From assembly GCF_000170755.1 (NCBI RefSeq), contig NZ_ABCK01000006.1, positions 248,001 through 312,000 of the forward strand: 64,000 nt of DNA, read 5' to 3'. This stretch comes from Lentisphaera araneosa HTCC2155. GTDB taxonomy: Bacteria; Verrucomicrobiota; Lentisphaeria; Lentisphaerales; Lentisphaeraceae. Below are positions 53,755 to 63,015 of this stretch, in pieces. The translations under genes and the position numbers were made by a program. Positions within the stretch are counted from its first letter, which is position 1; every line of letters begins with the position of its first letter. The notes under the pieces are model-generated. The model had not been told where the DNA came from. It made no database searches and saw only the letters and a program-made list of their open reading frames with translations.

Positions 53755-54393
53755 TCAAAAACTTTCCATTTCCATTTTTTCTTGCTCAATGAGTTTCTTG
53801 ATGAAGTCAAGATTCATTAAGTTCTCGGTATATTTGGCGAGATTCGGCCATTGCGTGGCATCTATTTCGTAGCCTAGATTAAAGAAATTGGCAAAATTGC
53901 TCGCTAGACTCAGGTCAGCTAAAGTAAGGCATTCATTGACGAGAAATTTCTTACCTTCTAGTTGTTCTTCGAGGTAGTTGAAAATGACGGGGAATTGCAT
54001 TTCTTTACTTTTAATTATGGCTTCATCGGGTTCACGGCCAAGAAATTTGGGGGCGCCGAAACGTTCGAAGAAAATACCGGAAATTATTTCTGAGACTTTG
54101 GTGTCGGAATACTCATCAAACCACATGGCGCGCGCTAGACTATGAGGTTCTTGGGGAATCACAGGGTTCTGTGCATATTTCTTATCGAGGTAATGCACGA
54201 TGACTGAGGAATCGCTGATACTAAAGTTGTTGTCAGTAAGGTAGGGGATTTTTCCAAGAGGAGATTTAAGCAAGACTTCGGGGTCTTGACTCGGAGGTAC
54301 CATGATGTGTTGATATGCAAGGTTTTTTAATTCGAGAACGAGGCGAACTTTTCGAACATAAAGTGAGACGCTAAAGCCATATAAAGTGATCAT
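53755..54393 (-). CDS. Glutathione S-transferase, start region hit by an IS
   Basis: 212 residues. Thioredoxin-like N-terminal domain (ITLYGFSVSLYVRKVRLVLEL, LGKIPYLTDNNFSISDSSVIVHYL) and helical C-terminal domain (LVNECLTLADLSLASNFANF). Probably conjugates glutathione to small electrophiles. The IS element inserted six bases before the ATG. Rejoining the flanks restores AGGAAAGAAATC-ATG, so the original ribosome-binding site is now about 1.36 kb away beyond the element. Expression is probably reduced unless driven from the IS. Confidence 0.88.
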   Translation of the reverse strand: MITLYGFSVSLYVRKVRLVLELKNLAYQHIMVPPSQDPEVLLKSPLGKIPYLTDNNFSISDSSVIVHYLDKKYAQNPVIPQEPHSLARAMWFDEYSDTKVSEIISGIFFERFGAPKFLGREPDEAIIKSKEMQFPVIFNYLEEQLEGKKFLVNECLTLADLSLASNFANFFNLGYEIDATQWPNLAKYTENLMNLDFIKKLIEQEKMEMESF

Positions 54394-54399
54394 GATTTC

Positions 54400-55748
54400 G
54401 GTTCTTTCTCACTTTGAGGGGATGAGGTTTGGTATCCCAGTTAAATTTCCTTTAGTGAAATAGAGCATCATTTTTAGATATTCTTTAGATCTAAACCCTC
54501 TGGCCCGTCTTTTAACTGCTGAGAAAACGGAATTAATTCCTTCCAATACAGCATTACTTGTTCCGTGCCTCCATCGAGCAATAATTCCATCAAAATGTTT
54601 TGTAAGAGATTCGGCAAATTTCTTTAGAGGGTTTAAAAAGTATTTCCACATTTCTTTTTCAGCTTCATTATGAACCCAAGATATCCATGCTTTTAACCCT
54701 AACAAAGCTTTGATTTCGGACTTCGTTTTAAAAATATCTTGGAGACTTAAGCGCATTTGGTATGCCATGGCTGTTGCAGTGTTCAGCTCTTTTAATTTTT
54801 CTATAGTTTGCTGATCTTTTTCCTTGAGTTTGTCTCTGTTCTTTTGAAATAAACGAGGCTTTTTTAGGAGGTTTCGAATATCACCTTTTGTACGGCGCTC
54901 TCTGGAACAAACTTTGCCAATTGCTTTGTTTAAGTTTTGTGCAATATGGAAGTAGTCAAATACTTTACGAGCATTGCGCATATTTGAATCAACGCCACTT
55001 TTATAAGAGGGACTCATATCCATGCTAACTTCAGTAATTGCATGAGGGTGACCGTCTTTCAGGTAAAGTTCCTCGGTGAATTGTTCAAAAACTTGTGCAT
55101 CTTTGCCGTCTGCAGCGAATAGAACACTATGGTTTTCCATATCCACAAAAACACTTACATAACGATGACCTTTTGCGATACTCAACTCATCTACTCCAAT
55201 TCTCGTGAGTTCACTCCAGTCAAGTTTGGCCCGTTCTTTATCAATATATACTCTTAGAATCCTCCATAATTTTTGATCATCAACTTTCATTAATTTACCT
55301 ACTTTTGACACGGGCATATGACGCATGAGGGTCAAGGCTAATGCCTCAAAGTCTTTACTGGAATGTTTATTGACACCTTCCCAAGGAGCTCGAATTGTCC
55401 ACGTTTTTTTACAGGATTTACAAAGGGCACGAGGCAATCGGCATTTTAATACAGTTTTATAAGTCCACATTTGTAGATGATCCCATAGCCTTTCATTTGC
55501 ATGATCTTTTATAATTAAATCGGTTCTCTTACAACAAGGGCATTCCATACCTTCTAAAAGTTTAGCTGTATCTTTAATTGTCACTTCAATACATGATTGC
55601 TCTGCCAAAACTTCTAGTTTACTAACTTCCCATTTATCCCCGAGATTTAACATTTCTGCAAAAAGTTGTTCGGTCATCATTAGCTCCTATTTTGATAAGC
55701 TTAACAATACTCCTTGGAGCATCTATCCACAAAAAATGAGAAAGAACC
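54400..55748 (-). mobile_element. Intact ISL3-family insertion sequence (1349 bp) with 8-bp target duplication
   Basis: Terminal inverted repeats GGTTCTTTCTCA... of 24 bp match at 20 positions (54400-54423 and 55725-55748). They are flanked by identical ATGATTTC at 54392-54399 and 55749-55756, the 8-bp duplication expected for ISL3. One transposase gene fills the element. The perfect target duplication and intact ORF suggest a fairly recent insertion. Confidence 0.95.
54409..55680 (-). CDS. ISL3 family transposase
   Basis: 423 residues. N-terminal zinc-finger motif with CPCCKR and CKSC, a helix-turn-helix (MPVSKVGKLMKVDDQKLWRIL), then the DDE domain: GVDELSIAKGHRYVSVFVD, VSMDMSPSYKSGV, and LEGINSVFSAVKRRARGFR. 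AGGAGC lies upstream of two tandem ATG codons. Its stop codon falls inside the left inverted repeat. Confidence 0.95.
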   Translation of the reverse strand: MMTEQLFAEMLNLGDKWEVSKLEVLAEQSCIEVTIKDTAKLLEGMECPCCKRTDLIIKDHANERLWDHLQMWTYKTVLKCRLPRALCKSCKKTWTIRAPWEGVNKHSSKDFEALALTLMRHMPVSKVGKLMKVDDQKLWRILRVYIDKERAKLDWSELTRIGVDELSIAKGHRYVSVFVDMENHSVLFAADGKDAQVFEQFTEELYLKDGHPHAITEVSMDMSPSYKSGVDSNMRNARKVFDYFHIAQNLNKAIGKVCSRERRTKGDIRNLLKKPRLFQKNRDKLKEKDQQTIEKLKELNTATAMAYQMRLSLQDIFKTKSEIKALLGLKAWISWVHNEAEKEMWKYFLNPLKKFAESLTKHFDGIIARWRHGTSNAVLEGINSVFSAVKRRARGFRSKEYLKMMLYFTKGNLTGIPNLIPSK

Positions 55749-55782
55749 ATGATTTCTTTCCTAATTATTTGTTTCAGAAGAA

Positions 55783-55788
55783 ATTATA
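55783..55788 (-). promoter_or_regulatory. Candidate -10 box of the GST gene, separated by the IS
   Basis: TATAAT on the minus strand, with TTTGCT 16 bases upstream. Before the IS inserted it would have lain about 40 bases from the GST start. Confidence 0.35.
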
Positions 55789-55852
55789 TTCGCGACTCTC
55801 GCAAAGCAAAATTTATACGAATTTTTAATACTTCTAAGCCTCAAGGAAAGAC

Positions 55853-56587
55853 TTACTTGACCGTTTTAAGTGTCTCGTAGGCTTGGTTGATTTGGTGGAG
55901 TTTTTCTTTGGCCCATTCTTGTTTGTCTTGGGAGGCTTTAACAAGTTTATCTGGATGATAGAGCGAGCATTGACGTCGCCAAGCTAATTTAATCTGCTCT
56001 TGATCAACCATGGAGCCAATCTGCAGTGTGTGATAAGCTTCCGCATGGGGATTGAGGAATTGTTCTCGAACGGGCATATAGTTAATGGGGTGTAGCTCAA
56101 AATCTTTAACGATTTTGAGGAGCCACCTGTCGGCTAAATAAGAAATCTCTCCATGGCACAAGGACATAGCGAGGCACATATTAAAGATGCGTTGAACTTC
56201 GGTGTTGTCGTGGCCCCAAGCTTTGTTGATTTTTTCGATCTGCGTTTTGGCTTCGGTCTCGATATCGTGCACACTCTGGATACGATTGAAAATTTGAACT
56301 GCATAAGTCGCCGGGCGTGAATGCATGGCAAGCTCATCTTTAATTAAATAATGCAGTAAGCTAGCTTCGCGTTTGGAGATAAAAAAATCTGATTTGGCAA
56401 AGCAAGCAAGCAGGGTAAAAGTCCCTTGCATGAGCGTACGACTGCGTTCCGCAGCACTCATAGCAGAGATATCTGGGGCTTTGCGCTTACCGCCAATAAT
56501 GAGCATTTGCAGTTTGCGCGCAGTGATATTTTTTGAATTAAAAATACTCGCAATTTCAGGGGAGAAAAATTCTTCTGTCCAAGTCAT
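55853..56587 (-). CDS. TerB-like / J-domain protein (DjlA-like)
   Basis: 244 residues. A helical region (about 45-165) resembles TerB domains as in DjlA. The C-terminal J domain (YHTLQIGSMVDQEQIKLAWRRQCSLYHPDKL) carries the HPD motif that stimulates DnaK. No membrane helix is present, unlike DjlA of E. coli. Its ATG overlaps the lpxB stop (ATGA), so the two are translationally coupled. Confidence 0.85.
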   Translation of the reverse strand: MTWTEEFFSPEIASIFNSKNITARKLQMLIIGGKRKAPDISAMSAAERSRTLMQGTFTLLACFAKSDFFISKREASLLHYLIKDELAMHSRPATYAVQIFNRIQSVHDIETEAKTQIEKINKAWGHDNTEVQRIFNMCLAMSLCHGEISYLADRWLLKIVKDFELHPINYMPVREQFLNPHAEAYHTLQIGSMVDQEQIKLAWRRQCSLYHPDKLVKASQDKQEWAKEKLHQINQAYETLKTVK

Positions 56588-57708
56588 GAGAGTTCTGCAC
56601 TTGTGCCAATGAGTTCTGCAGTCTTTCCAAAAATGTTTGTGCCCTTACCAAGTTTTTTCACCATTTCTTCTAAATCGGCAATGACTTCTGCATGGCGTTC
56701 GCCACCCGGGAGGATTTTTTCGATTTGAGGCACAAGGACCTCGGGACGAACATCGCCTTGGAGGTACTCACGATAGATTTCTTTCTCGGCAATAATATTC
56801 ACCATGGTGAAGTAATTCAGATCCACCAAGCGTTTGGCGAGGAAGTAGGTGAAGGCATTCACTTTGTATATAGAAATTAAAGGCAAGCCAAGTATGGCTG
56901 CTTGAATAGTGACGGTGCCCGAAGATGCGAGTCCCGCAATAGCTTTTTGCATCCAATAAACGCTACGCCCATTTTCAATAATGAATTTGGATTTGTCGGG
57001 AACATCTTTTATGGCGTCTGTAATCATAGGTATAAGGTATTCCCGTGCAGCAGGGATCACAAATTTCAAATTGGGATGTTTGGAACTAATTTCCAGTGCC
57101 GAATCAATCATCGGTTTTAGAAGCGTGCTGAGTTCGCTTTTACGGCTGCCTGGGAGCAGAACAAATTTGTCGGGATCACGTTTATCTTCAATTTTTTCTT
57201 CACCCAGTAATTCAATCAGGGGGTGGCCCAGGAAATCGGCTTGAAAGTTGTGCTTTCTCCAGAAATCAACTTCAAAGGGGAAGATGACAATCAATCGATC
57301 GACTACTTGCTTGATGGTTGGGATGCGGCTTTTGTGCCAGGCCCAGACTTGGGGACTGATATAATAAATAGTTTTGATTTTGAGTTCGTGCAATTTTTTG
57401 GCGAGGCGTAAGTTGTAACCAGGATAATCCACCAAGACCACGGCGTCGGGGCGCTCTTGTTCTGCGCGCTCTACCATCTTGTTAAAAATGCGTTTGAACA
57501 TGGGGTAGCGCTTGATGACTTCTACGAAGCCCATGACTGCCATTTCACTAGAGTCTTGAATGATTTCGGCGCCAGCTTCTTGCAGTTCACGGCAGCCCAT
57601 GGCTTTGATATGCACGTCGGGATATTGTTTTTTGAGTTCAGAGTAAATGCGTGCTCCGTAAATCTCGCCGGAGGCTTCACCTGTGATAATCCAAATGCAT
57701 TTGCTCAT
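56584..57708 (-). CDS. lpxB: Lipid-A-disaccharide synthase
   Basis: Joins UDP-2,3-diacyl-GlcN and lipid X to the lipid A disaccharide. GT-B-like fold with ITGEASGEIYGARI, MGFVEVIKRYP, VDYPGYNLRLAKKL, YYISPQVWAWHKSRI, LLPGSRKSEL and SSGTVTIQAAILGLP. I start at ATG 57708 (MSKCIWI), 374 residues, with GGGAA seven bases upstream; a reading to 57738 adds ten residues without support. Confidence 0.95.
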   Translation of the reverse strand: MSKCIWIITGEASGEIYGARIYSELKKQYPDVHIKAMGCRELQEAGAEIIQDSSEMAVMGFVEVIKRYPMFKRIFNKMVERAEQERPDAVVLVDYPGYNLRLAKKLHELKIKTIYYISPQVWAWHKSRIPTIKQVVDRLIVIFPFEVDFWRKHNFQADFLGHPLIELLGEEKIEDKRDPDKFVLLPGSRKSELSTLLKPMIDSALEISSKHPNLKFVIPAAREYLIPMITDAIKDVPDKSKFIIENGRSVYWMQKAIAGLASSGTVTIQAAILGLPLISIYKVNAFTYFLAKRLVDLNYFTMVNIIAEKEIYREYLQGDVRPEVLVPQIEKILPGGERHAEVIADLEEMVKKLGKGTNIFGKTAELIGTSAELS

Positions 57709-57824
57709 AGTTTGTTCCCGTGTTAAATGATCGCTCAATTTAGTGGGAAAGTGAACTCTTGCAAAGATTGAAAGTCATTCATCTATGCTTAAATTATGTG
57801 AAAATTTTAAAAAGGAAAAATGAG

Positions 57825-58268
57825 ATGACTCAAGAAGAAATTGAAAAGATCATTATTGCGGGTCTACGTGCAGAGAAATCTTTGAATGAGATTCACAAGG
57901 AACTTCAAACTGAACACAATGTAAAAATGACTTTCATGGAGCTTCGCCTCCTGAGTGCTGATTTAGATATTGATTGGGATTCTTTAGAGCCAGAGCCTGA
58001 AGTTGTGGAAGAAGATCCAGCTGAAGCGGCGGCGAAAGCCCAAATGTTGGAAGATCAGGCTTCTTCAGTACAAATTGAAGTTTCAAAAATCTCTCGTCCT
58101 GATGCGGCCTTGAGTGGCACAGTGAGTTTCCCTTCTGGCTTGAGTGGAGAATGGACTTTGGATCACTACGGTCAATTAGGTATGGATCTAGGTGATCCGG
58201 AAGCACGTCCTTCAGAAGAAGAAATGATGGAGTTCCAAAACACACTTCGTGCCCAGTTAGGCGGGTAA
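57825..58268 (+). CDS. Conserved hypothetical protein
   Basis: 147 residues from ATG 57825 (MTQEEIEKIII). The N-terminal 50 residues look like a small helical unit (LNEIHKELQTEHNVKMTFMELRLL), followed by an acidic Ala/Glu linker and a C-terminal part (SGLSGEWTLDHYGQLGMDLG) that looks beta-rich. No known domain recognised. AAAGGA precedes an out-of-frame ATG at 57820 whose two-codon ORF ends over the true start (ATGA). It is divergent from lpxB. Confidence 0.7.
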   Translation: MTQEEIEKIIIAGLRAEKSLNEIHKELQTEHNVKMTFMELRLLSADLDIDWDSLEPEPEVVEEDPAEAAAKAQMLEDQASSVQIEVSKISRPDAALSGTVSFPSGLSGEWTLDHYGQLGMDLGDPEARPSEEEMMEFQNTLRAQLGG

Positions 58269-58316
58269 TTTCATCTCACTGAGCTTTATGCGCCTTAATC
58301 ATAATCGGGGATAATT

Positions 58317-60524
58317 ATGCCTAAATTTGCACGGGTACTCCCCGATATGTCATTGGATAAAACTTTTGACTACAAAATCCCTGCGGGCATGGATTTGCGT
58401 TTGGGTTGCCGTGTACGCATCCCCTTTGGTAGAACTGAACGAACGGGCTATGTGGTCGACCTCGTTGATAAAAGTGACTTCCCCGAAAATCGCCTCAAAG
58501 CTATAGCCGTTAATGAAGGTCATTTAATTCCTGAAAAAATGATGCAACTCGGCCAATGGATTGCCGATTATTATTGCACTGGCATGATTCAGTCCGTGCG
58601 TAATATGTTGCCTGCTCCCGTACGCAAAGACAAGGTCAAAGAAAAGACTCAAAAACTTTTGAGTTTTGCCGAAGGCATTCAGCCTCCCTCCCTCGTTCCC
58701 GAATTAGAAAAAAAATATCCTCCGCGTGCAGCGGTAGTCAAAGCTTTGCTTGGCCTCAAAGAAGCGCCACAAGCATTGTTGATGAAAGTGGCGAATGTTT
58801 CGGCTTCTCCAATCAAGAGTCTTCTCAAAGCAGGTATTCTTGAAGAAGAAGTTCGCCATGTTGAGCGCGATCCCTTTGGCGATGAAGAGGTCATCATTAG
58901 TAAACCACTAGAATTGACTGACGAGCAAACTGACGCATTTAAACTCATTACCAATGAAATGGATGAAGAAAAGCCTGCGACTGTGGTGCTGTATGGTATC
59001 ACCGGTAGTGGTAAAACAGAAGTTTATTTACAGGCGATTGCCGAAGCTTTATCTCGTGGCAAACAGGCGATTGTTCTCGTTCCAGAAATTTCGCTAACTC
59101 CGCAAACTGTGCATCGCTTTCGCTCGCGTTTTGGGAAGCAAGTGAGTGTATTGCATAGTGGCCTAAGCGAGGGCGAACGTTATGATCAATGGAAATTGAT
59201 TTCACGCGGCGAAACTCAAATTGTTGTTGGGGCGCGTTCCGCACTTTTTGCTCCTTTTCATAATCCAGGAATTATCGTTGTTGACGAAGAACATGAACCT
59301 TCCTACAAACAGGATAGCCATCCAAGATACAATGCGCGAGACATTGCTGTCATGCGCGGAATTATGGATAAATGCCCTGTGGTGCTGGGGTCGGCAACCC
59401 CTTCTTTTGAAACCATGAATAATGCCAACCAAGGCAAATATAAAATGGCGAAATTGACGCAACGTCCAAGTACTGCCGTTGTGCCCAGCATCAAACTGGT
59501 GGATATGCGGACAGAAGCGGCGGCAACGGGAAGCAATCAGATTTTTTCTAGAGAACTCATCGAGTCGGTGAAGCAACAATTACACGATCGCATGCAGACC
59601 ATCCTCTTTCTCAATAGGCGTGGTTATTCAACTCATTTGACTTGCGAAAAATGTCAGTACACCTCCAAATGTGGGGATTGTAGCACATCGCATACCTACC
59701 ATCGAAAAAGCAATGTTTTGATTTGCCACCTCTGCGGTGATATCAAAGAACCTCCCACAAAATGTCCTGATTGTGGGCATAAAGATCTTTCTTTTTCAGG
59801 GCTTGGTACGGAAAAGATTGAACGACTCTGTCGTGGTGTTTTTCCCAATGCGCGTATTGCTCGCATGGATAGCGATACGATGACGCGCAAAGATTCCCAC
59901 AAGACTATGTTGGGAGATTTTCAGCAGGGCAAATACGATATTCTCATTGGCACACAAATGATTGCCAAAGGTCTGCACTTCCCTCGTGTTACATTAGTAG
60001 GAGTTGTCTTTGCCGATGCGGGGCTCAATATGGCGGACTTTCGTGCGGCAGAACGAACTTTTCAGCTCTTGGCTCAGGTTTCGGGTCGTTCGGGACGTGG
60101 TGATGACGCGGGCCGCGTCTTGATCCAGACTTATAACCCCACTCACCCTGCATTGCAGTGTGCTTTAGAAGGTGATTTTGATGCATTCTATGAAGACGAA
60201 AAAATGGGTAGGGAAGTGATGAAGTTTCCACCTTTTAGCAAAATGGTACTGATTCATTTTCGCGGGCCAGAAGAAGGGCCGCTTGCGAGCCTCGCAAGTG
60301 ACTTTAGTCAACATCTTAGTAAAGCGTGTACAAAAGATGATCGTCTCATGCCTGCGGTGCCTTCGCCAATCGAAAAAGTTCGTGGTCAATACCGTTATCA
60401 GCTCACTATTTTTTCAGATAATATTCGTCGTCTCGTGCGAGTTTTGAATTGGTTACGACTCAATTATAAGGCTCCCAAAGAATATAAAATCATTATCGAT
60501 GTGGATCCGCAATCATTGATGTAG
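58317..60524 (+). CDS. priA: Primosomal protein N' (replication restart helicase)
   Basis: 735 residues. N-terminal 3'-end-binding domain (DKTFDYKIPAGM, GRTERTGYVVDL), helicase core with Walker A YGITGSGKTEVY, DEEH box VDEEHEPSYKQD, and eight paired cysteines in a zinc-binding insert (CEKC, CGDC, CHLC, CPDC), then IGTQMIAKGLHFPRVTLVGVVFADAGLN. Reloads the replisome at stalled forks. A GGGGAT site precedes the ATG. Confidence 0.95.
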   Translation: MPKFARVLPDMSLDKTFDYKIPAGMDLRLGCRVRIPFGRTERTGYVVDLVDKSDFPENRLKAIAVNEGHLIPEKMMQLGQWIADYYCTGMIQSVRNMLPAPVRKDKVKEKTQKLLSFAEGIQPPSLVPELEKKYPPRAAVVKALLGLKEAPQALLMKVANVSASPIKSLLKAGILEEEVRHVERDPFGDEEVIISKPLELTDEQTDAFKLITNEMDEEKPATVVLYGITGSGKTEVYLQAIAEALSRGKQAIVLVPEISLTPQTVHRFRSRFGKQVSVLHSGLSEGERYDQWKLISRGETQIVVGARSALFAPFHNPGIIVVDEEHEPSYKQDSHPRYNARDIAVMRGIMDKCPVVLGSATPSFETMNNANQGKYKMAKLTQRPSTAVVPSIKLVDMRTEAAATGSNQIFSRELIESVKQQLHDRMQTILFLNRRGYSTHLTCEKCQYTSKCGDCSTSHTYHRKSNVLICHLCGDIKEPPTKCPDCGHKDLSFSGLGTEKIERLCRGVFPNARIARMDSDTMTRKDSHKTMLGDFQQGKYDILIGTQMIAKGLHFPRVTLVGVVFADAGLNMADFRAAERTFQLLAQVSGRSGRGDDAGRVLIQTYNPTHPALQCALEGDFDAFYEDEKMGREVMKFPPFSKMVLIHFRGPEEGPLASLASDFSQHLSKACTKDDRLMPAVPSPIEKVRGQYRYQLTIFSDNIRRLVRVLNWLRLNYKAPKEYKIIIDVDPQSLM

Positions 60525-60603
60525 ATTGATGCTTATCGTGTCTTATGATTTGTTTAAATTCTCGCTTTGAGGTCTATTAAGCAAAATTAATTGGAGAACT
60601 TTG

Positions 60604-61434
60604 ATGAATGAAAAAACCATAAGTAAAAAATTTATTATTGGTGATGTGCAGCTTGGCTTTGTTTGCGATAGCTTTGGAGCGAAAATCCTCGCTTTTTATA
60701 AAGAGGGTAAGAATTCTCTTTTCTATGCAGAAGATGACATCTCTCACAGCGGTATACCTTTGTGCTTTCCGAGTTTTGGCCCCTTAGAGAATAATCATTT
60801 TCTTTGGCAGGGGAAAGCCTACGAAATGAAGCAACATGGCTTCGCTCGTGATAATGATTTTGAACTTTTGAGTCAAGGTGAATCTAGCCTCAGCCTCGTT
60901 TTACGAAGTGCGCAAAAGACTAAAGAGCGCTTCCCCTTTGATTTTGAATTTAAAGTCACTTATTCTTTAGTAGCTGGCGAACTCATTATGGACTATGATT
61001 TCAAAAATCTTTCTGCAGAAGCGCTTCCTTTAGCGCCAGGTATCCACCCTTACTTTGCCGTTGATGACCCCAATGAAATTCTCTTCTCTTCCAATGCGCA
61101 GTCAGTGAATAATAATTTACAAAACTACGCCTTGATAGACATGGCTGAAGCCGAGTGTTTTGAGCCTGTAGGCGAGCAAACTTATCGGATTCATGGGGCA
61201 CCCGATTTACATGTTTCAGGACATACGCAATCAAGGAATCTTCTCAATTTAGGCAGTCAAAAAATCGAGATGACCTTTGATTCCTTGCTCTTCAAACGTT
61301 ACACCATTTGGCGAAAAGATGCCGATGTTAATTATATTTGTTTTGAGCCCGCCAATGAAAAAAATGCGCTCAACGCAAATCCTCAGATGATTGAGCCAGA
61401 TAAAAGCTGGCAAACGCGAGTTATACTCAAGTAG
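60604..61434 (+). CDS. Aldose 1-epimerase / hexose-6-phosphate mutarotase-like protein
   Basis: 276 residues from ATG 60604. Galactose-mutarotase fold with KQHGFARDNDF, the catalytic His in APGIHPYFAV and a Glu near FEPANEK. It interconverts alpha and beta anomers of a sugar; whether free or phosphorylated is not clear. GGAGAAC upstream. Stands alone between priA and the helicase gene. Confidence 0.85.
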   Translation: MNEKTISKKFIIGDVQLGFVCDSFGAKILAFYKEGKNSLFYAEDDISHSGIPLCFPSFGPLENNHFLWQGKAYEMKQHGFARDNDFELLSQGESSLSLVLRSAQKTKERFPFDFEFKVTYSLVAGELIMDYDFKNLSAEALPLAPGIHPYFAVDDPNEILFSSNAQSVNNNLQNYALIDMAEAECFEPVGEQTYRIHGAPDLHVSGHTQSRNLLNLGSQKIEMTFDSLLFKRYTIWRKDADVNYICFEPANEKNALNANPQMIEPDKSWQTRVILK

Positions 61435-61451
61435 TTCAAACAAAGACAAGT

Positions 61452-61514
61452 AAGAACAGTTCTTGAAATGACAATGGGGTTAGCAAGAATCAGAAAGGAC
61501 GCTAAGCTTGCTAA
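61452..61514 (+). promoter_or_regulatory. Structured leader of the DEAD-box helicase gene
   Basis: A 13-base palindrome AAGAACAGTTCTT (61452-61464) and an inverted repeat TTAGCAAG / CTTGCTAA (61480-61487 and 61507-61514) in the 140-base gap before ATG 61575. Could be an operator plus an mRNA hairpin. Confidence 0.4.
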
Positions 61515-61574
61515 AAATCAAACTGTCTTAAGCCGAGTGTCTTGCGCTAAGAGACTCCAGATAAGGAACATACT

Positions 61575-62963
61575 ATGAGTTCAAAAGACTTTGCCTCGCT
61601 GCCGCTTTCGGAAGACTTAATCAAAAACGTGGCTTCTTTGGGTTATGAGGAAATGACCGAGATTCAAGAGCTCAGTTTGCCCGCAATTCTCGATGGCAAA
61701 GACCTCATTGCTCAAGCTAAAACGGGAACGGGCAAAACGGCCGCCTTCGGCTTAGGAGTTTTATCAAAGCTCGTTTTAGACGATTATAGAATTCAGGTCT
61801 TAATCTTGTGTCCGACACGCGAATTATGTGAGCAGGTTTCTAAAGCCATTCGCGATTTGGCACGAATGATGCCCAATATTAAATTATTGAGTTTGGGTGG
61901 GGGCATGCCTTTTCGCCCGCAAATGAAATCTGTTGCTCATGGAGCTCACATTGTGGTGGGAACACCTGGTAGAATTTTGAAGCACCTCAATAAATCCTCT
62001 TTATCTTTGGATCATGTTAGAACTTTAGTTTTAGACGAGGCGGATCGCATGTTGGATATGGGTTTTCAAGACGAAATTGATGCCATTATTGATCAGACAA
62101 ACAAACAGCGCCAGACTTTGTTATTTTCGGCAACTTACCCGAAGAAAATTGCGACGATCGCAAAGCGTGTGATGAAAGACCCTCTTCGCATTGAGTTGGA
62201 TTCCCAGGTCCATGAAGAAAGTACAATTGAACAACATTTTTATAAGGTGACGAGCGAGAGCCAGCGTTTACTTGGCCTTCAGCTGCTCTTGGATAAGTTT
62301 AAATCTGAATCTGCGGTCGTTTTTTGTAACACCAAGCAAGAGGCAAAAGATATTTGTAAAGACCTTTCGAAAGTAGGTTTTAGTACTTTGGCTTTGCATG
62401 GTGACTTGGAACAAAAGGATCGCCAGGAAAACTTAGTTCGCTTTGCCAATAAAAGTGTGGCGGTTTTAGTGGCAACGGATGTAGCTGCACGAGGTTTGGA
62501 TATTGATTCCATAGACTTGGTGATTAACTATCATATTTCACGTGACTTTGAGGTGCATGTTCATCGTATAGGGCGAACAGGACGGGCTGGGAAAAATGGC
62601 ATTGCCTGCTCGCTACACAGTCAAAAAGAAGCGCACAAGATCTCTTTGCTCCAAGAATTTTTGGGACAAGAAATTGAGAGTGAAACTTTGCCTGATAGGT
62701 CTGTATTAAAAGAACTTAAATATCGCCCTCAGATGTCCTGCCTGAAAATACTCTTTGGTAAAAAGCAGAAATTACGTGCAGGTAATCTTCTAGGGGCGCT
62801 CACAGGGGAAAAAGGTCTCAAGGGAGATCAGGTCGGTAAAATGCATATCTTTGATTACTATTCCTACGTGGCGATTGAACGTCAATCGGTGAATCATGCT
62901 TTGAAGATTTTGCGAGATGATAAATGGAAAGGGCGTGCGTATAAATGCATGCTGATTCGCTAA
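61575..62963 (+). CDS. dbpA: DEAD-box RNA helicase, DbpA-type
   Basis: 462 residues. Helicase motifs AKTGTGKTAAF, DEADRMLDMGF, SAT and HRIGRTGRAG are all present. The C-terminal 75 residues (LKILFGKKQKLRAGNLLGALTGEKGL; MHIFDYYSYVAIE) form the DbpA RNA-binding domain that recognises 23S rRNA hairpin 92, so a role in 50S assembly is likely. AAGGAA precedes the ATG. Confidence 0.92.
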   Translation: MSSKDFASLPLSEDLIKNVASLGYEEMTEIQELSLPAILDGKDLIAQAKTGTGKTAAFGLGVLSKLVLDDYRIQVLILCPTRELCEQVSKAIRDLARMMPNIKLLSLGGGMPFRPQMKSVAHGAHIVVGTPGRILKHLNKSSLSLDHVRTLVLDEADRMLDMGFQDEIDAIIDQTNKQRQTLLFSATYPKKIATIAKRVMKDPLRIELDSQVHEESTIEQHFYKVTSESQRLLGLQLLLDKFKSESAVVFCNTKQEAKDICKDLSKVGFSTLALHGDLEQKDRQENLVRFANKSVAVLVATDVAARGLDIDSIDLVINYHISRDFEVHVHRIGRTGRAGKNGIACSLHSQKEAHKISLLQEFLGQEIESETLPDRSVLKELKYRPQMSCLKILFGKKQKLRAGNLLGALTGEKGLKGDQVGKMHIFDYYSYVAIERQSVNHALKILRDDKWKGRAYKCMLIR

Positions 62964-62970
62964 GGGCATA

Positions 62971-62996
62971 AAAAATGCCGTGCATAACTCGGCATT
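62971..62996 (-). terminator. Rho-independent terminator of the quinoprotein-like gene
   Basis: Stem AATGCCG / CGGCATT with a nine-base loop; followed by a T-run on the minus strand, 20 bases past the stop at 63016. Confidence 0.75.
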
Positions 62997-63015
62997 AAAT
63001 GAATTTATTTTTTCC

